Source: Pantoea sp. WMus005 (GTDB lineage: Bacteria > Pseudomonadota > Gammaproteobacteria > Enterobacterales > Enterobacteriaceae). From it: a stretch of DNA of 64,000 bases. Position 1 is the first letter of the stretch. The number at the start of each line of letters is the position of its first letter. Of the stretch, positions 33,993-44,913 are shown one piece after another. The stretch is from positions 372,001-436,000 of the forward strand of contig NZ_JACBXU010000002.1 of the NCBI RefSeq assembly GCF_013415305.1. The letters run 5' to 3'. Position numbers and translations under genes: made by a program. Under the pieces are notes generated by a model that was given only the letters and a program-made list of their open reading frames with translations, had not been told where the DNA came from and did no database searches.

Positions 33993-34658
33993 CCTTCAAT
34001 GCAGGGGTATTCTCTGGGGCGCCAGAGGAAGATATTCTGTTATTCATCGGTCAGGCAGCGTAATAAGCAGCATGGTCTTGCTGCGGTCGCAATCAGCACC
34101 CCTGAATGCATGCCTGGAGACGTACTTTTTAGTGTATTTAATTGATATTTATGAATTTTATTGAATTTATACTTTGCGCTATCACAACATTTATCACCTG
34201 TTAGTTAGCATAATCCAATGCGCTTTAGAGGTTTACTGGTTAATTACGCCAGAAAAGAAAAGTGTCAGGCGATTGTAGGCTATTGCAGTCGGTAATAAGT
34301 TTTCGTTATTTCTTAGATCACGCTGAAAATAATTTCTTACCCAGCATTTTCCTCTGCGGTTCTGCCGCGTAATTAGTTTAATCCGCGCAGTCAATTCTTA
34401 TCGGGCAGAGCCTTTACGTCCCTGCCTTTTAATTTACGCGGGTTTGCGGTTTGCCTGCCCGGTTAACAGCGGTTATGGTAATCGACCTACTCTCAGAAAA
34501 ATAAACTCAACAGATTTCTCTGTAACCGGACAGCGGCAGATGTTTCCGCTGTCGTGCATAAACATAAGTTTTTGATTGGCAAAGCAGGCACCAGGGCAAC
34601 GTGATACGCACAAACGGGCGTAATTACAGAGTCGGGTCCTCAAGCCTGGAGGCAGAAG
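33993..34658. other. Long AT-rich intergenic region, leuO absent
   Basis: About 670 bases without a credible gene between the leu promoter and ilvI. In E. coli this place holds leuO, a LysR-type regulator gene of more than 300 codons; nothing of that size or kind is here on either strand. The AT-rich tracts at 34120-34400 and the stretch before ilvI are where Lrp-type control of ilvIH acts in E. coli; individual sites could not be assigned by eye. Confidence 0.7.
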
Positions 34659-36383
34659 ATGGAGATGTTGTCAGGAGCCGAGATGGTCGTCCGTTCGTTA
34701 ATCGATCAGGGCGTTAAGCAGGTATTCGGTTATCCGGGTGGCGCAGTCTTAGATATCTATGATGCGCTGCAAACCGTCGGGGGTATCGATCATATTCTGG
34801 TGCGTCATGAGCAGGGCGCAGTGCATATGGCTGACGGCCTGGCGCGCGCCACTGGCGAAGTCGGCGTGGTGCTGGTCACCTCAGGACCGGGTGCAACGAA
34901 TGCGATTACCGGTATCGCCACCGCCTATATGGACTCGATTCCGCTGGTGATTCTGTCGGGTCAGGTTCCCTCGTCCCTGATTGGCTATGACGCCTTTCAG
35001 GAGTGCGACATGGTCGGCATCTCTCGTCCGGTGGTGAAGCATAGCTTCCTGGTGAAAAACACCGAAGAGATTCCAACCGTGTTGAAAAAGGCTTTCTGGC
35101 TGGCTTCCACCGGCCGTCCGGGACCGGTGGTGATCGATCTGCCAAAAGATATTCTCAACCCGGCCAACAAACTGCCTTATCACTGGCCGGAGTCAGTGAG
35201 CATGCGCTCCTACAACCCGACCATTCAGGGCCATAAAGGGCAGATTAAACGCGCGCTGACCACATTGCTGGCTGCGAAGAAGCCGGTGATCTACGCGGGT
35301 GGCGGTGCCATTACCGCAGGCTGCGAAGCGGAACTGTTACAGCTGGCAGAAAGCCTGAATATTCCGGTGACGACCTCGCTGATGGGACTGGGCGCGTTCC
35401 CTGGCACCCATCGTCAGTGCGTTGGCATGCTGGGTATGCACGGCACCTATGAAGCCAATATGACGATGCACAACACCGACCTGATTTTTGGTATCGGTGT
35501 TCGCTTTGATGACCGTACCACCAACAATCTGGCGAAATATTGTCCTGACGCCACGGTGATGCACATCGATATCGACCCGACCTCTATCTCCAAGACGGTG
35601 TCGGCGGATATCCCGATTGTGGGTGATGCAAAACAGGTGCTGCAGCAAATGCTGGAGTTGCTGGCGCAAAGCGACACCCCATCGCGCGTGGAGAGCCTGC
35701 ACGACTGGTGGCAGGCAATTGAGGGCTGGCGCGGTCGTCACTGCCTGGAGTTTGATCGCACCAGCGACAAAATTAAACCGCAGGCCGTGATTGAAACCAT
35801 CAGCCGTCTGACCAAAGGCGATGCCTATGTCACGTCAGATGTGGGTCAGCACCAGATGTTTGCTGCGCTCTATTATCCTTTCGACAAACCGCGCCGCTGG
35901 ATCAACTCTGGCGGTCTGGGCACCATGGGCTTTGGCCTGCCTGCTGCGCTGGGCGTGAAGATGGCGCTCCCGGAAGAAACCGTGATCTGCGTAACGGGCG
36001 ATGGCAGTATCCAGATGAACATTCAGGAGCTTTCCACCGCGCTGCAGTACGACCTGCCGGTGCTGGTGCTGAACCTGAATAACCGGGTGCTGGGCATGGT
36101 GAAACAGTGGCAGGATATGATTTATTCTGGCCGTCACTCCCAGTCTTATATGGAGTCGCTGCCTGACTTCGTGCGTCTGGCGGAAGCCTATGGTCACGTC
36201 GGGATCGCGATTGAGCATCCGGCTGAACTGGAAGAGAAGCTGACGCTGGCGCTGGAAACGCTGGCGAAGGGGCGTCTGGTCTTTGTGGATGTTACCGTTG
36301 ACGGTAGCGAGCATGTTTACCCGATGCAGATTCGCGGTGGCAGCATGGATGAGATGTGGTTGAGCAAAACGGAGAGGACATAA
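34659..36383 (+). CDS. ilvI: Acetolactate synthase III, large subunit
   Basis: 574 residues, the length of E. coli IlvI. Thiamine-diphosphate and FAD enzyme forming acetolactate or acetohydroxybutyrate, first common step of valine, leucine and isoleucine synthesis. N-terminal TPP-binding Pyr domain with [15 protein letters not shown] and the catalytic Glu in [13 protein letters not shown]; central FAD domain; C-terminal PP domain with [20 protein letters not shown] and metal ligands. The substrate-lining segment reads [14 protein letters not shown], Val where E. coli IlvI has Tyr as far as I recall. Start preceded by TGGAGG. Confidence 0.97.
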   Translation: MEMLSGAEMVVRSLIDQGVKQVFGYPGGAVLDIYDALQTVGGIDHILVRHEQGAVHMADGLARATGEVGVVLVTSGPGATNAITGIATAYMDSIPLVILSGQVPSSLIGYDAFQECDMVGISRPVVKHSFLVKNTEEIPTVLKKAFWLASTGRPGPVVIDLPKDILNPANKLPYHWPESVSMRSYNPTIQGHKGQIKRALTTLLAAKKPVIYAGGGAITAGCEAELLQLAESLNIPVTTSLMGLGAFPGTHRQCVGMLGMHGTYEANMTMHNTDLIFGIGVRFDDRTTNNLAKYCPDATVMHIDIDPTSISKTVSADIPIVGDAKQVLQQMLELLAQSDTPSRVESLHDWWQAIEGWRGRHCLEFDRTSDKIKPQAVIETISRLTKGDAYVTSDVGQHQMFAALYYPFDKPRRWINSGGLGTMGFGLPAALGVKMALPEETVICVTGDGSIQMNIQELSTALQYDLPVLVLNLNNRVLGMVKQWQDMIYSGRHSQSYMESLPDFVRLAEAYGHVGIAIEHPAELEEKLTLALETLAKGRLVFVDVTVDGSEHVYPMQIRGGSMDEMWLSKTERT

Positions 36384-36385
36384 TT

Positions 36386-36877
36386 ATGCGTCGTATTTTA
36401 TCAGTTCTGCTGGAGAACGAATCCGGCGCATTATCCCGTGTCGTCGGCCTGTTCTCACAGCGCGGCTACAACATTGAAAGCCTCACCGTGGCACCGACGG
36501 ACGATCCGACGCTGTCGCGGATGACCATTCAGACGGTGGGCGATCAGAAGGTGCTGGAGCAGATTGAAAAGCAACTGCACAAGCTGGTGGATGTGCTGCG
36601 CGTCACCGAGCTGGGGCAGGGCGCCTACGTTGAACGCGAAATCATGCTGGTGAAGATTCAGGCCAGTGGTTATGGTCGCGAAGAGGTGAAGCGTAACGCC
36701 GAGATCTTCCGTGGTCAGATCATCGATGTGACTCCGACGCTGTACACGGTTCAGCTGGCAGGCACCAGCGACAAACTGGATGCCTTCCTGAGCACTGTCC
36801 GCGATGTTGCCGAAATTGTTGAAGTGGCGCGTTCCGGTATCGTGGGCGTTTCACGCGGCGATCGCATCATGCGTTAA
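36386..36877 (+). CDS. ilvH: Acetolactate synthase III, regulatory subunit
   Basis: 163 residues. Regulatory subunit giving valine feedback inhibition. N-terminal ACT domain ([36 protein letters not shown]) contains the Gly and Asn residues of the valine site; C-terminal domain with [21 protein letters not shown]. Begins two bases after ilvI at the ATG preceded by GGAGAGG; an in-frame start ten codons upstream lies within ilvI. Confidence 0.98.
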   Translation: MRRILSVLLENESGALSRVVGLFSQRGYNIESLTVAPTDDPTLSRMTIQTVGDQKVLEQIEKQLHKLVDVLRVTELGQGAYVEREIMLVKIQASGYGREEVKRNAEIFRGQIIDVTPTLYTVQLAGTSDKLDAFLSTVRDVAEIVEVARSGIVGVSRGDRIMR

Positions 36878-36906
36878 TCACGCTGTGGCATCATAAATCC
36901 TCACCT

Positions 36907-36933
36907 AACCCGGCGAAATGCCGGGTTTTTTTA
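36907..36933 (+). terminator. Rho-independent terminator of ilvIH
   Basis: Stem AACCCGGC / GCCGGGTT with loop GAAAT, followed by a run of T (TTTTTATTTTTT), 29 bases after ilvH. Confidence 0.93.
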
Positions 36934-37073
36934 TTTTTTATGCGCCAGGCGGGTTACATTCAGAAAAGCGGTTGCTCCGCGCACTTTTCTGCTGTTAGAT
37001 GATAGACATGAGTTATCCATAGCTTAACTGCGGCTATTTCTGCCGTAAAAGCGGATTTGATGGTGGGGTTATC

Positions 37074-38084
37074 GTGAAACTGGATGAAATTGCGCGTTTG
37101 GCAGGCGTGTCGCGCACCACGGCCAGTTATGTGATCAACGGAAAAGCGCGGCAGTATCGTGTCAGCGACAAAACCGTTGAAAAAGTCATGGCTGTGGTTC
37201 GTGAGCATAATTATCACCCTAATGCGGTGGCTGCCGGGCTGCGTGCCGGGCGTACACGCTCAATTGGGTTAGTGATCCCGGATCTGGAAAATACCAGTTA
37301 TACCCGTATTGCAAACTATCTTGAGCGACAGGCGCGTCAGCGTGGCTATCAGCTGCTGATCGCCTGTTCTGAAGACCAGCCCGATAACGAGATGCGCTGC
37401 ATTGAACATCTGTTGCAGCGGCAGGTCGATGCAATCATCGTTTCCACCTCGCTGCCACCCGAGCATCCTTTCTATCAGCGCTGGATCAACGATCCTCTGC
37501 CAATTATTGCATTAGACCGCGCGCTGGATCGTGAGCATTTCACCAGCGTAGTGGGTGCCGATCAGGACGATGCGCAGACGCTGGCCGCTGAACTGCGTCA
37601 GCTTGAAGTTAAAAACGTGTTGTTCCTCGGTGCGTTACCTGAGTTGTCAGTAAGTTTTCTGCGCGAGATGGGATTCCGCGATGCATGGAAAGACGATCCC
37701 CGTCCGATTGACTATATCTACTGCAATAGTTTCGAACGTACTGCCGCCGCAGCACTCTTTGAAAAGTACCTTGAAGAGCACCCGATGCCCGAGGCACTGT
37801 TTACCACCTCATTTGGTCTGCTGCAGGGTGTGATGGATGTGACGCTGAAACGAGACGGCCGTCTGCCGACCGAGCTGGCGATTGCCACTTTTGGCGACCA
37901 TGAATTACTGGACTTTCTTGAGTGTCCGGTTCTGGCGGTTGGTCAGCGTCATCGTGACGTGGCCGAGCGCGTGCTGGAATTAGTTTTAGCCTCGCTGGAC
38001 GAACCCAGAAAACCGAAACCGGGATTAACCCGCATCCGCCGTAATTTATACCGTCGCGGGCAATTAAGCCGACGCGTTAAATGA
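37074..38084 (+). CDS. cra: Catabolite repressor/activator Cra (FruR)
   Basis: 336 residues. LacI-family regulator that switches between glycolysis and gluconeogenesis genes; its DNA binding is relieved by fructose 1-phosphate (and reportedly FBP). GTG start, as in E. coli, giving [25 protein letters not shown], the helix-turn-helix with hinge [21 protein letters not shown]. The effector domain (residues about 60-330) has [20 protein letters not shown] and [19 protein letters not shown]. It stands alone between ilvIH and the dcw cluster. Confidence 0.97.
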   Translation: MKLDEIARLAGVSRTTASYVINGKARQYRVSDKTVEKVMAVVREHNYHPNAVAAGLRAGRTRSIGLVIPDLENTSYTRIANYLERQARQRGYQLLIACSEDQPDNEMRCIEHLLQRQVDAIIVSTSLPPEHPFYQRWINDPLPIIALDRALDREHFTSVVGADQDDAQTLAAELRQLEVKNVLFLGALPELSVSFLREMGFRDAWKDDPRPIDYIYCNSFERTAAAALFEKYLEEHPMPEALFTTSFGLLQGVMDVTLKRDGRLPTELAIATFGDHELLDFLECPVLAVGQRHRDVAERVLELVLASLDEPRKPKPGLTRIRRNLYRRGQLSRRVK

Positions 38085-38089
38085 TTAAC

Positions 38090-38115
38090 GGGCAGTATTA
38101 CACTGCCCAGTCATT
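38090..38115 (+). terminator. Candidate terminator of cra
   Basis: Perfect seven-base stem GGGCAGT / ACTGCCC with loop ATTAC, six bases after the cra stop, followed by AGTCATTTTATTT. The T-rich tract is interrupted, so moderate support. Confidence 0.6.
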
Positions 38116-38487
38116 TTATTTCGCAATTTAACTGATTAAATAAACAGGTCGACGTAAAAAAGCGTAAATTCTGCTCATCAAATCTAACAAAGCAGAAAGG
38201 CTTATTTTTATTATCTGCTTACAACTTCAACAAACTTCCTTTCCCGTCTGGCCTGAAGCCGCTGGGCTTCCTTTCGGAAATCCCCTAAAATGCCGCCGCT
38301 GTCTCAGAAACCAGGATAAATATTTAGCCCTTTACATTGTTTCATTTTTAGTCGTTTTTCCACGGGCTGTTTTTTTTATTCAGGTATTCATTGGTTTAAT
38401 TTTTACTTCCCTCTTTTATTCGATTATATCGTCGCCAGACTTTAATTCTGCGCCTTGTAAAGAGTGATATTCAACTACCGCTCCGGC
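38116..38487. other. Intergenic region before the dcw cluster
   Basis: About 370 AT-rich bases between the cra hairpin and the mra promoter. No open frame with a plausible start and ribosome site was seen. It may carry further upstream promoter or activator sites of the dcw cluster, but none can be named from the sequence. Confidence 0.6.
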
Positions 38488-38517
38488 TTGACAAGGATTT
38501 CATGGGATCCTTAAACT
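38488..38517 (+). promoter_or_regulatory. mra promoter of the dcw cluster
   Basis: TTGACA (38488-38493), then TTAAAC at 17 or TAAACT at 18 bases. It lies about 60 bases upstream of mraZ and directly before the MraZ repeats, the arrangement of the E. coli Pmra promoter that drives the first dcw genes. Confidence 0.75.
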
Positions 38518-38523
38518 CGTTTC

Positions 38524-38558
38524 GTGGTAAAAAGTGGGATAAAGTGGCGCAAATGGGT
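38524..38558 (+). promoter_or_regulatory. MraZ operator repeats
   Basis: Direct repeats of a TGG(G/N) core: GTGGT at 38524, GTGGG at 38534, GTGGC at 38544 and TGGGT at 38554, spaced 10, 10 and 9 bases. MraZ is known to bind TGGGN repeats at this place and repress its own operon. The repeats begin seven bases after the -10 element, so binding would cover the start of transcription. Confidence 0.8.
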
Positions 38559-38578
38559 AATGAGGAGAAGAGACTGGC

Positions 38579-39037
38579 ATGTTCCGCGGAGCAACGTTAG
38601 TCAATCTCGACAGCAAAGGGCGACTCGCCGTACCCACGCGATATCGCGATTTGCTGATTGGGGAGTCTCAGGGGCAGATGGTCTGTACCATCGACCTCCA
38701 CCAGCCATGCCTGTTGCTTTATACCCTGCCCGAATGGGAAATCATTGAAAAAAAGCTGGCACGCCTTTCCAGTATGAATCCACTTGAGCGCCGCGTGCAG
38801 CGTTTGCTGTTGGGGCATGCCAGTGAATGTCAGATGGACAATGCAGGCCGCCTGCTGCTGGCAAATACGCTTCGGCAGCACGCAAAATTAACCAAAGAAG
38901 TGATGCTGGTTGGACAGTTCAATAAGTTTGAGCTGTGGGATGAACAGACCTGGTATCAACAAGTCAGGGACGATATTGACGCAGAACAGTCGGCTCAGGA
39001 ACCTTTATCTGAGCGGTTGCAGGACTTGTCGCTATAG
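38579..39037 (+). CDS. mraZ: Transcriptional regulator MraZ
   Basis: 152 residues, same length as the E. coli protein. First gene of the dcw cluster; a ring-forming DNA-binding repressor of its own promoter, built from two AbrB/SpoVT-like halves. The half motifs are [16 protein letters not shown] near residue 9 and [17 protein letters not shown] near residue 85. The ribosome site GAGGAGAAG precedes the ATG. Two bases separate it from rsmH. Confidence 0.97.
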   Translation: MFRGATLVNLDSKGRLAVPTRYRDLLIGESQGQMVCTIDLHQPCLLLYTLPEWEIIEKKLARLSSMNPLERRVQRLLLGHASECQMDNAGRLLLANTLRQHAKLTKEVMLVGQFNKFELWDEQTWYQQVRDDIDAEQSAQEPLSERLQDLSL

Positions 39038-39039
39038 CT

Positions 39040-39981
39040 ATGCAGGAAAATTTCAAACATACCACCGTGCTGTTGGATGAGGCGGTTAACGGCCTCAATA
39101 TCAGGGAAGACGGTATTTACATCGACGGCACATTTGGTCGTGGTGGCCATTCACGCCTGATTCTTTCGCAACTGGGAGAGAAGGGAAAACTGATCGCCAT
39201 CGATCGTGATCCGCAAGCTATCGCTGCTGCTGGTGAGATTACCGACCCGCGTTTTTCAATTATTCATGGCCCTTTTTCCGCGCTGGCAGAGTATGTCTCT
39301 GAACGGGAATTAGTCGGAAAAATTGACGGCATTTTACTCGACCTGGGAGTTTCATCGCCGCAGCTGGATGACGCCGAACGTGGCTTCTCCTTTATGCGTG
39401 ACGGACCACTGGATATGCGTATGGACCCTTCACGGGGTCACTCCGCCGCAGAATGGTTACTGCACGCAGAAGAGGCGGATATCGCTTTCGTCCTGAAGAC
39501 CTACGGTGAAGAGCGTTTCGCTAAGCGTATTGCCCGGGCCATTGTTGAGCGCAACCGCGAGCAGCCCATGACCCGCACCCGTGAACTGGCTGAAGTTATC
39601 TCCATCGCCATGCCGGTGAAAGATAAGTTTAAGCATCCGGCCACGCGCAGCTTCCAGGCGATTCGTATCTGGATTAACAGCGAGCTGGAAGAGATCGACA
39701 TTGCACTGAAAGGGGCTGTTGAAGTACTGGCCCCGCAGGGGCGTCTCTCTGTTATCAGCTTCCATTCACTGGAAGATCGGCTGGTGAAGCGCTTTATGCG
39801 CGATCAGAGCCGCGGGCCGCAGGTGCCGCCTGGGATTCCCATGACTGAACATCAGCTGCGCGCCCTGGGCGGACGTGAACTGAAGTTGCTTGGCAAAATG
39901 TCGCCGGGTGATGCTGAAGTCTCTGAAAACCCACGCGCGCGCAGCTCGGTATTACGTATCGCGGAGAAAACCGACGAATGA
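39040..39981 (+). CDS. rsmH: 16S rRNA (C1402) N4-methyltransferase
   Basis: 313 residues. RsmH (MraW) adds the N4-methyl group to C1402 at the ribosomal P site, together with RsmI (2'-O). SAM motif [14 protein letters not shown] near residue 32; further motifs [48 protein letters not shown] and [16 protein letters not shown]. The ATGA at its end overlaps the ftsL start. Confidence 0.98.
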   Translation: MQENFKHTTVLLDEAVNGLNIREDGIYIDGTFGRGGHSRLILSQLGEKGKLIAIDRDPQAIAAAGEITDPRFSIIHGPFSALAEYVSERELVGKIDGILLDLGVSSPQLDDAERGFSFMRDGPLDMRMDPSRGHSAAEWLLHAEEADIAFVLKTYGEERFAKRIARAIVERNREQPMTRTRELAEVISIAMPVKDKFKHPATRSFQAIRIWINSELEEIDIALKGAVEVLAPQGRLSVISFHSLEDRLVKRFMRDQSRGPQVPPGIPMTEHQLRALGGRELKLLGKMSPGDAEVSENPRARSSVLRIAEKTDE

Positions 39982-40298
39982 TCGGTAATGAGCGTCACAG
40001 CCTGCCTGCCGTCATCGGCGGGGATCTGCTGAGAAAAGGCAAGATTCCGGTGCTGTTGCTGATCGCGGTGGTGGTGTCTGCCGTGCTGGTGGTGACTACC
40101 ACCCATAAAACACGATTGTTAACCGCGCAGCGCGAACAACTGGTGCTGGAGCGTGACGCGCTGGATATCGAGTGGCGCAACCTGATTCTGGAAGAGAATG
40201 CGTTGGGCGACCACAGCCGTGTTGAACGCATCGCCACCGAGAAGCTGCAGCTGCAGCACGTTGATCCTTCACAAGAAAATATCGTGGTGCAGAAATAA
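39978..40298 (+). CDS. ftsL: Cell division protein FtsL
   Basis: 106 residues. Bitopic protein of the FtsQLB complex that links early and late divisome and activates FtsWI. Cytoplasmic tail of about 20 residues, one transmembrane helix (about 22-42, [19 protein letters not shown]) and a periplasmic leucine-zipper-like coiled coil ([21 protein letters not shown] onwards) nearly identical to E. coli. The cytoplasmic tail is about 15 residues shorter than the 121-residue E. coli protein, although both start at an ATGA overlapping the rsmH stop. Confidence 0.95.
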   Translation: MIGNERHSLPAVIGGDLLRKGKIPVLLLIAVVVSAVLVVTTTHKTRLLTAQREQLVLERDALDIEWRNLILEENALGDHSRVERIATEKLQLQHVDPSQENIVVQK

Positions 40299-40314
40299 GG
40301 ACCTCAGTTAGCGA

Positions 40315-42084
40315 ATGAGCGGCACAGGCAGAACGCTGAAGTTGAAGAAACCGGAAGATAAAGCCAGCTTTGTAAGCTGGCGTTTTGCGTTGCTGTGCGG
40401 CTGTATTTTACTGGCGCTGGGTGGATTGCTTTCACGTGTTGCCTGGCTGCAGGTAATCAATCCTGGCAAGCTGGTCAAAGAGGGCGATTTACGCTCGCTG
40501 CGTGTTCAGGCAGTGCCGACCTCGCGCGGGATGATCAGCGATCGCGCCGGACGTCCACTGGCAGTCAGTGTACCGGTTAATGCCATCTGGGCTGATCCTA
40601 AAGAGCTGCACGCCGGTGGCGGCGTCACGCTGGACAGCCGCTGGAAGGCACTGTCCGATGCACTCTCTATTCCCCTTGATCAGCTGGCCGCGCGCGTGAA
40701 TGCCAATCCTAAAGGCCGCTTTGTCTATCTGGCACGTCAGGTCAATCCGGCCATCGGCGAATACGTCAAAAAACTCAAACTTCCTGGTATTCATCTGCGC
40801 GAAGAGTCGCGCCGTTACTATCCTGCCGGGCAGGTTACCTCCCATCTGATTGGTTTTACCAACATCGACGGGCAGGGCATCGAAGGTATAGAGAAAAGCT
40901 TTGATAAATGGCTGACCGGCGCGCCAGGCGAGCGTACGGTGCGTAAAGATCGCTACGGTCGCGTCATCGAAGATATCTCCTCTGTGGACAGCCGCGCCGC
41001 CCATAACCTGACCCTAAGCATTGATGAGCGGCTACAGGCCCTGGTCTACCGTGAACTGAATAACGCCGTAGCCTTTAACAAAGCGGAATCGGGTACGGCG
41101 GTGCTGGTGGATGTCAATACCGGTGAAGTGCTGGCAATGGCCAACAGCCCGGCTTACAACCCTAACAATCTGGGTAATACGCCAAAAGATCTGATGCGTA
41201 ACCGCGCCATTACCGACATTTTCGAGCCTGGCTCGACTGTGAAACCGATGGTGGTGATGGCGGCGCTGCAGCGCGGCGTGGTCAAAGAAAACAGCGTTCT
41301 GAATACCGTGCCGTACCGCGTCAATGGTCATGAGATCAAAGATGTGGCGCGCTACAACGAATTGACCCTGACAGGGGTTTTACAGAAGTCGAGTAACGTC
41401 GGTGTTTCACGTCTGGCGTTAGCGATGCCCTCCTCAGCGTTGGTAGAAACTTACGCGCGCTTTGGACTGGGTAAACCGACCAATTTGGGGCTGGTCGGGG
41501 AAAGCAGTGGCTTATACCCTAAAAAACAACGGTGGTCTGACATAGAGAGGGCCACCTTCTCTTTCGGCTACGGGCTAATGGTAACGCCGTTACAGTTAGC
41601 GCGAGTCTACGCAACAATTGGCAGCTATGGCATTAATCGCCCACTGTCGATTACCAAAGTGGATCCGCCCGTCGCGGGACAACGCGTTTTCGATGAGTCA
41701 CTGGTGAAAACCGTGATGCACATGATGGAAAGCGTGGCGCTGCCCGGTGGCGGTGGTGTCAAAGCGGCCATCAAGGGTTATCGCATTGCGATAAAAACCG
41801 GTACGGCGAAAAAAGTCGGGCCGGATGGACGCTACGTCAACAAATATATTGCCTACACCGCAGGCGTTGCGCCTGCCAGTCATCCCCGATTCGCGCTGGT
41901 GGTGGTGATCAACGATCCCCAGGCTGGCAAGTATTACGGCGGTGCGGTTTCTGCACCGGTGTTTGGTGCCATCATGGGTGGCGTACTGCGTACCATGAAC
42001 ATCGAGCCCGACGCTTTACCGACGACCAATGACAAGAATGAGTTGGTGACTAACAGAAGTGAGGAATCTAGTGACAGATCGTAA
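40315..42084 (+). CDS. ftsI: Peptidoglycan D,D-transpeptidase FtsI (PBP3)
   Basis: 589 residues. Septal class B penicillin-binding protein, cross-links peptidoglycan in partnership with FtsW; target of aztreonam and cephalexin. Short cytoplasmic tail, one transmembrane helix ([22 protein letters not shown]), pedestal domain, and the transpeptidase with the catalytic Ser in EPGSTVKPM (SxxK), the KSSNVGVSR motif (SxN) and [10 protein letters not shown] (KTG). The C terminus carries the hydrophilic tail that is removed by Prc in E. coli. Ends inside the start of murE. Confidence 0.98.
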   Translation: MSGTGRTLKLKKPEDKASFVSWRFALLCGCILLALGGLLSRVAWLQVINPGKLVKEGDLRSLRVQAVPTSRGMISDRAGRPLAVSVPVNAIWADPKELHAGGGVTLDSRWKALSDALSIPLDQLAARVNANPKGRFVYLARQVNPAIGEYVKKLKLPGIHLREESRRYYPAGQVTSHLIGFTNIDGQGIEGIEKSFDKWLTGAPGERTVRKDRYGRVIEDISSVDSRAAHNLTLSIDERLQALVYRELNNAVAFNKAESGTAVLVDVNTGEVLAMANSPAYNPNNLGNTPKDLMRNRAITDIFEPGSTVKPMVVMAALQRGVVKENSVLNTVPYRVNGHEIKDVARYNELTLTGVLQKSSNVGVSRLALAMPSSALVETYARFGLGKPTNLGLVGESSGLYPKKQRWSDIERATFSFGYGLMVTPLQLARVYATIGSYGINRPLSITKVDPPVAGQRVFDESLVKTVMHMMESVALPGGGGVKAAIKGYRIAIKTGTAKKVGPDGRYVNKYIAYTAGVAPASHPRFALVVVINDPQAGKYYGGAVSAPVFGAIMGGVLRTMNIEPDALPTTNDKNELVTNRSEESSDRS

Positions 42085-43558
42085 CCTGCGCGACTTACTC
42101 GGCCCCTGGGTGCCAGGTGCGCCGGCGCGCCCACTACGCGACATGACCCTGGATAGCCGCATTGCGGCTTCTGGCGATCTGTTTGTTGCGGTTGCGGGCC
42201 ATCAGGTCGATGGACGCCGTTTCATTCCGCAGGCTATTGCGCAGGGCGTCGCCGCCGTGGTGGCTGAAGCTGAGGGCGAAGCGGCCGACGGCGAAATCCG
42301 TGAAATGCACGGCGTACCGGTTATTTATCTGGCGCAGTTGAATCAGCGTCTTTCGGCCTTAGCAGGCCGGTTTTACCAGCAACCGGGCGAGAAGCAGACG
42401 CTGATTGGCGTCACCGGCACCAACGGTAAAACCACCACGACCCAGTTGCTGGCGCAGTGGGCGACGCTGCTGGGTGAAACCAGCGCGGTAATGGGCACCG
42501 TTGGCAATGGGCTGGTGGGGCACTTATCCGCTGCAGAAAATACCACCGGTTCAGCGGTTGATGTTCAGCATCTGCTGAACGATCTTGCGGAAAAAGGGGC
42601 GACCCTGACCGCAATGGAAGTCTCGTCACATGGCCTGGTTCAGCATCGCGTCGCGTCGCTGCCGTTTGCCGCAGCGGTCTTCACCAATCTCAGCCGCGAT
42701 CACCTCGATTATCACGGTGATATGCAGCGCTATGAGTCAGCCAAATGGCTGCTGTTTTCTGAGCATCAGGTCGGGCAGGCAATTCTTAACGCTGATGACG
42801 ACGTTGGCCGTCGCTGGCTGGCCCGCTTACCGGATGCTGTTGCCGTCACCATGGAGGATAACCTTCAGCCGGGCTGCCATGGCCGCTGGCTGAAAGCCGA
42901 TGCGGTGGACTATCACGATAACGGCGCGCACATCTGTTTCAGCTCCAGCTGGGGCAACGGCGAAATCGACAGCCCGCTTATGGGCGCCTTCAACGTCAGC
43001 AATCTGATGCTGGCGCTGGCAACACTGCTGTCACTGGATTATCCACTGGCGATGCTCATCCGCGTTGCACCGCAGTTGCAGCCGGTCAATGGGCGTATGG
43101 AAGTGTTCAGCGCCGCAGGAAAACCAACGGTCGTGGTGGATTATGCCCACACGCCGGATGCACTGGAAAAAGCGCTCGAAGCGGCACGCCTGCACTGCAA
43201 AGGCAAACTGTGGTGCCTGTTCGGCTGCGGCGGCGACCGTGACAAAGGCAAGCGTCCCTTAATGGGGGCGATTGCTGAGCAGTATGCGGATGTGGTGGTG
43301 ATTACAGATGACAATCCGCGCAGCGAAGACCCGCAGGCGATTGTAAAAGATATTCTGACCGGTCTGCTGGATCCAGGCCGAGCCCGCGTGGTGGCTGGTC
43401 GTGCGCAAGCGGTCACTAACACCATCATGCAGGCGCAGCCCGACGATATCGTGCTGGTGGCCGGTAAAGGTCACGAAGATTATCAGATTATTGGCAACCG
43501 TCGTCTCGACTATTCCGATCGTGCCACGGTTGCGGCACTGATGGGAGGCGCAGCATGA
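42071..43558 (+). CDS. murE: UDP-MurNAc-tripeptide synthetase (meso-DAP adding)
   Basis: 495 residues with the GTG start, equal to E. coli MurE; GAGGAAT stands before this GTG, while the GTG four codons upstream lies inside the ribosome site. Adds meso-diaminopimelate to UDP-MurNAc-L-Ala-D-Glu. ATP loop [13 protein letters not shown] near residue 110; carbamylated-Lys and metal region; the DNPR motif ([10 protein letters not shown]) that selects meso-DAP rather than lysine is present. Overlaps ftsI by 14 bases. Confidence 0.97.
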   Translation: MTDRNLRDLLGPWVPGAPARPLRDMTLDSRIAASGDLFVAVAGHQVDGRRFIPQAIAQGVAAVVAEAEGEAADGEIREMHGVPVIYLAQLNQRLSALAGRFYQQPGEKQTLIGVTGTNGKTTTTQLLAQWATLLGETSAVMGTVGNGLVGHLSAAENTTGSAVDVQHLLNDLAEKGATLTAMEVSSHGLVQHRVASLPFAAAVFTNLSRDHLDYHGDMQRYESAKWLLFSEHQVGQAILNADDDVGRRWLARLPDAVAVTMEDNLQPGCHGRWLKADAVDYHDNGAHICFSSSWGNGEIDSPLMGAFNVSNLMLALATLLSLDYPLAMLIRVAPQLQPVNGRMEVFSAAGKPTVVVDYAHTPDALEKALEAARLHCKGKLWCLFGCGGDRDKGKRPLMGAIAEQYADVVVITDDNPRSEDPQAIVKDILTGLLDPGRARVVAGRAQAVTNTIMQAQPDDIVLVAGKGHEDYQIIGNRRLDYSDRATVAALMGGAA

Positions 43559-44913
43559 TTCCGGTTTCATTAAAGACTCTGGCGGAGATCACGGGCGGTA
43601 TGCTGCACGGCAGCGATTTAACCCTGAGTGACGTGACCACCGATACCCGCAAAGTAACGGCGGGCAGTCTGTTTGTCGCGCTGGTGGGCGAACGTTTTGA
43701 TGCCCATGACTTCGCTGAAGATGCGATTGCCCGTGGTGCGCAGGCGCTGTTGGTCAGTAAGCACTTACCTGTCGCGGTTCCTCAGGTGGTGGTTGAAGAT
43801 ACCCGTATCGCCTTTGGCAGGCTGGGTGGCTGGGTCCGTCAGCAGTCGACCGCCCGCGTCGTAGCGCTGACCGGATCCTCAGGCAAAACCTCAGTGAAAG
43901 AGATGACGGCAGCGATTCTGCGTCAGTGCGGCGAAACGCTCTACACCGCAGGTAATCTCAACAACGATTATGGCGTGCCGATGACGCTGCTGCGTCTGAC
44001 CACAGAACATCAGTATGCGGTTATTGAGCTTGGTGCTAATCATCAGGGTGAAATTGCCTATACCACTGACTTAGTTAAACCGGAAAGTGCGCTGGTGAAT
44101 AACCTGGCGGCAGCACATCTGGAAGGCTTTGGTTCGCTGGCGGGTGTCGCTAAAGCTAAAGGTGAAATCTTCCAGGGCTTGCCGGCTAACGGCATTGCGA
44201 TTCTTAACGAAGAGAGCAACGACTGGCCAAACTGGCAGACCACGCTGCAGGATAAAACCGTGTGGCGTTTCTCACCGCAGGCGGAAGAGTGTGATTTCAC
44301 TGCCCGTGATATTCGCATTGCGCAGGACGGCACCCATTTTGTGATGAAGACACCGCGTGGCGAAGCTGAGATCGTGCTGCCATTACCGGGTCGGCATAAC
44401 ATCGCCAACGCACTGGCCGCAGCGGCACTGGCCCTGTCAGTAGATGCCCCGCTTAGCGCCGTCCAGCAGGGGCTGAAAGACCTGCAATCGGTGCCAGGTC
44501 GTCTGTTCCCGGTGCGCCTCTCTGCGCATCAGCTGCTGCTGGATGACAGCTACAACGCTAACGTCGGTTCGATGACCGCCGCCGTCCAGGTCCTGTCGGA
44601 GATGCCGGGTTATCAGGTACTGGTCGCGGGGGATATGGCGGAACTGGGCGACGAGACCGAAAGATGTCACCGCGAAATCGGTGAGGCGGCACGTGAAGCA
44701 GGCATTGATTGCGTGCTCAGTTGCGGAAAATTCAGCCATCTCATCAGTGAAAGCAGCGAAGTTGGTGAACATTTCAGCGATAAGACAGCGCTGACTGAAC
44801 GTTTGCGTCAGTTGTTGTCCGAACACTCAGAAATTACCGTCCTGATTAAAGGCTCACGTAGTGCCGCCATGGAGCAGGTAGTACTGAGCTTAAAGGAGAA
44901 AGGAACATGTTAG
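43555..44913 (+). CDS. murF: UDP-MurNAc-tripeptide:D-Ala-D-Ala ligase
   Basis: 452 residues. Attaches the D-Ala-D-Ala dipeptide, made by Ddl, to complete UDP-MurNAc-pentapeptide. Mur-ligase domains: N-terminal substrate domain ([28 protein letters not shown]), ATP loop [12 protein letters not shown] near residue 106, and C-terminal domain with [13 protein letters not shown]. The start overlaps the murE stop in ATGA. Confidence 0.98.
   Translation: MIPVSLKTLAEITGGMLHGSDLTLSDVTTDTRKVTAGSLFVALVGERFDAHDFAEDAIARGAQALLVSKHLPVAVPQVVVEDTRIAFGRLGGWVRQQSTARVVALTGSSGKTSVKEMTAAILRQCGETLYTAGNLNNDYGVPMTLLRLTTEHQYAVIELGANHQGEIAYTTDLVKPESALVNNLAAAHLEGFGSLAGVAKAKGEIFQGLPANGIAILNEESNDWPNWQTTLQDKTVWRFSPQAEECDFTARDIRIAQDGTHFVMKTPRGEAEIVLPLPGRHNIANALAAAALALSVDAPLSAVQQGLKDLQSVPGRLFPVRLSAHQLLLDDSYNANVGSMTAAVQVLSEMPGYQVLVAGDMAELGDETERCHREIGEAAREAGIDCVLSCGKFSHLISESSEVGEHFSDKTALTERLRQLLSEHSEITVLIKGSRSAAMEQVVLSLKEKGTC

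Noticed and set aside
33839-34164. Frames of 70-75 codons between leuA and ilvI as a possible leuO remnant or new gene
   Set aside because: They overlap the leu leader and promoter, have no helix-turn-helix or other LeuO-like sequence and no ribosome site.
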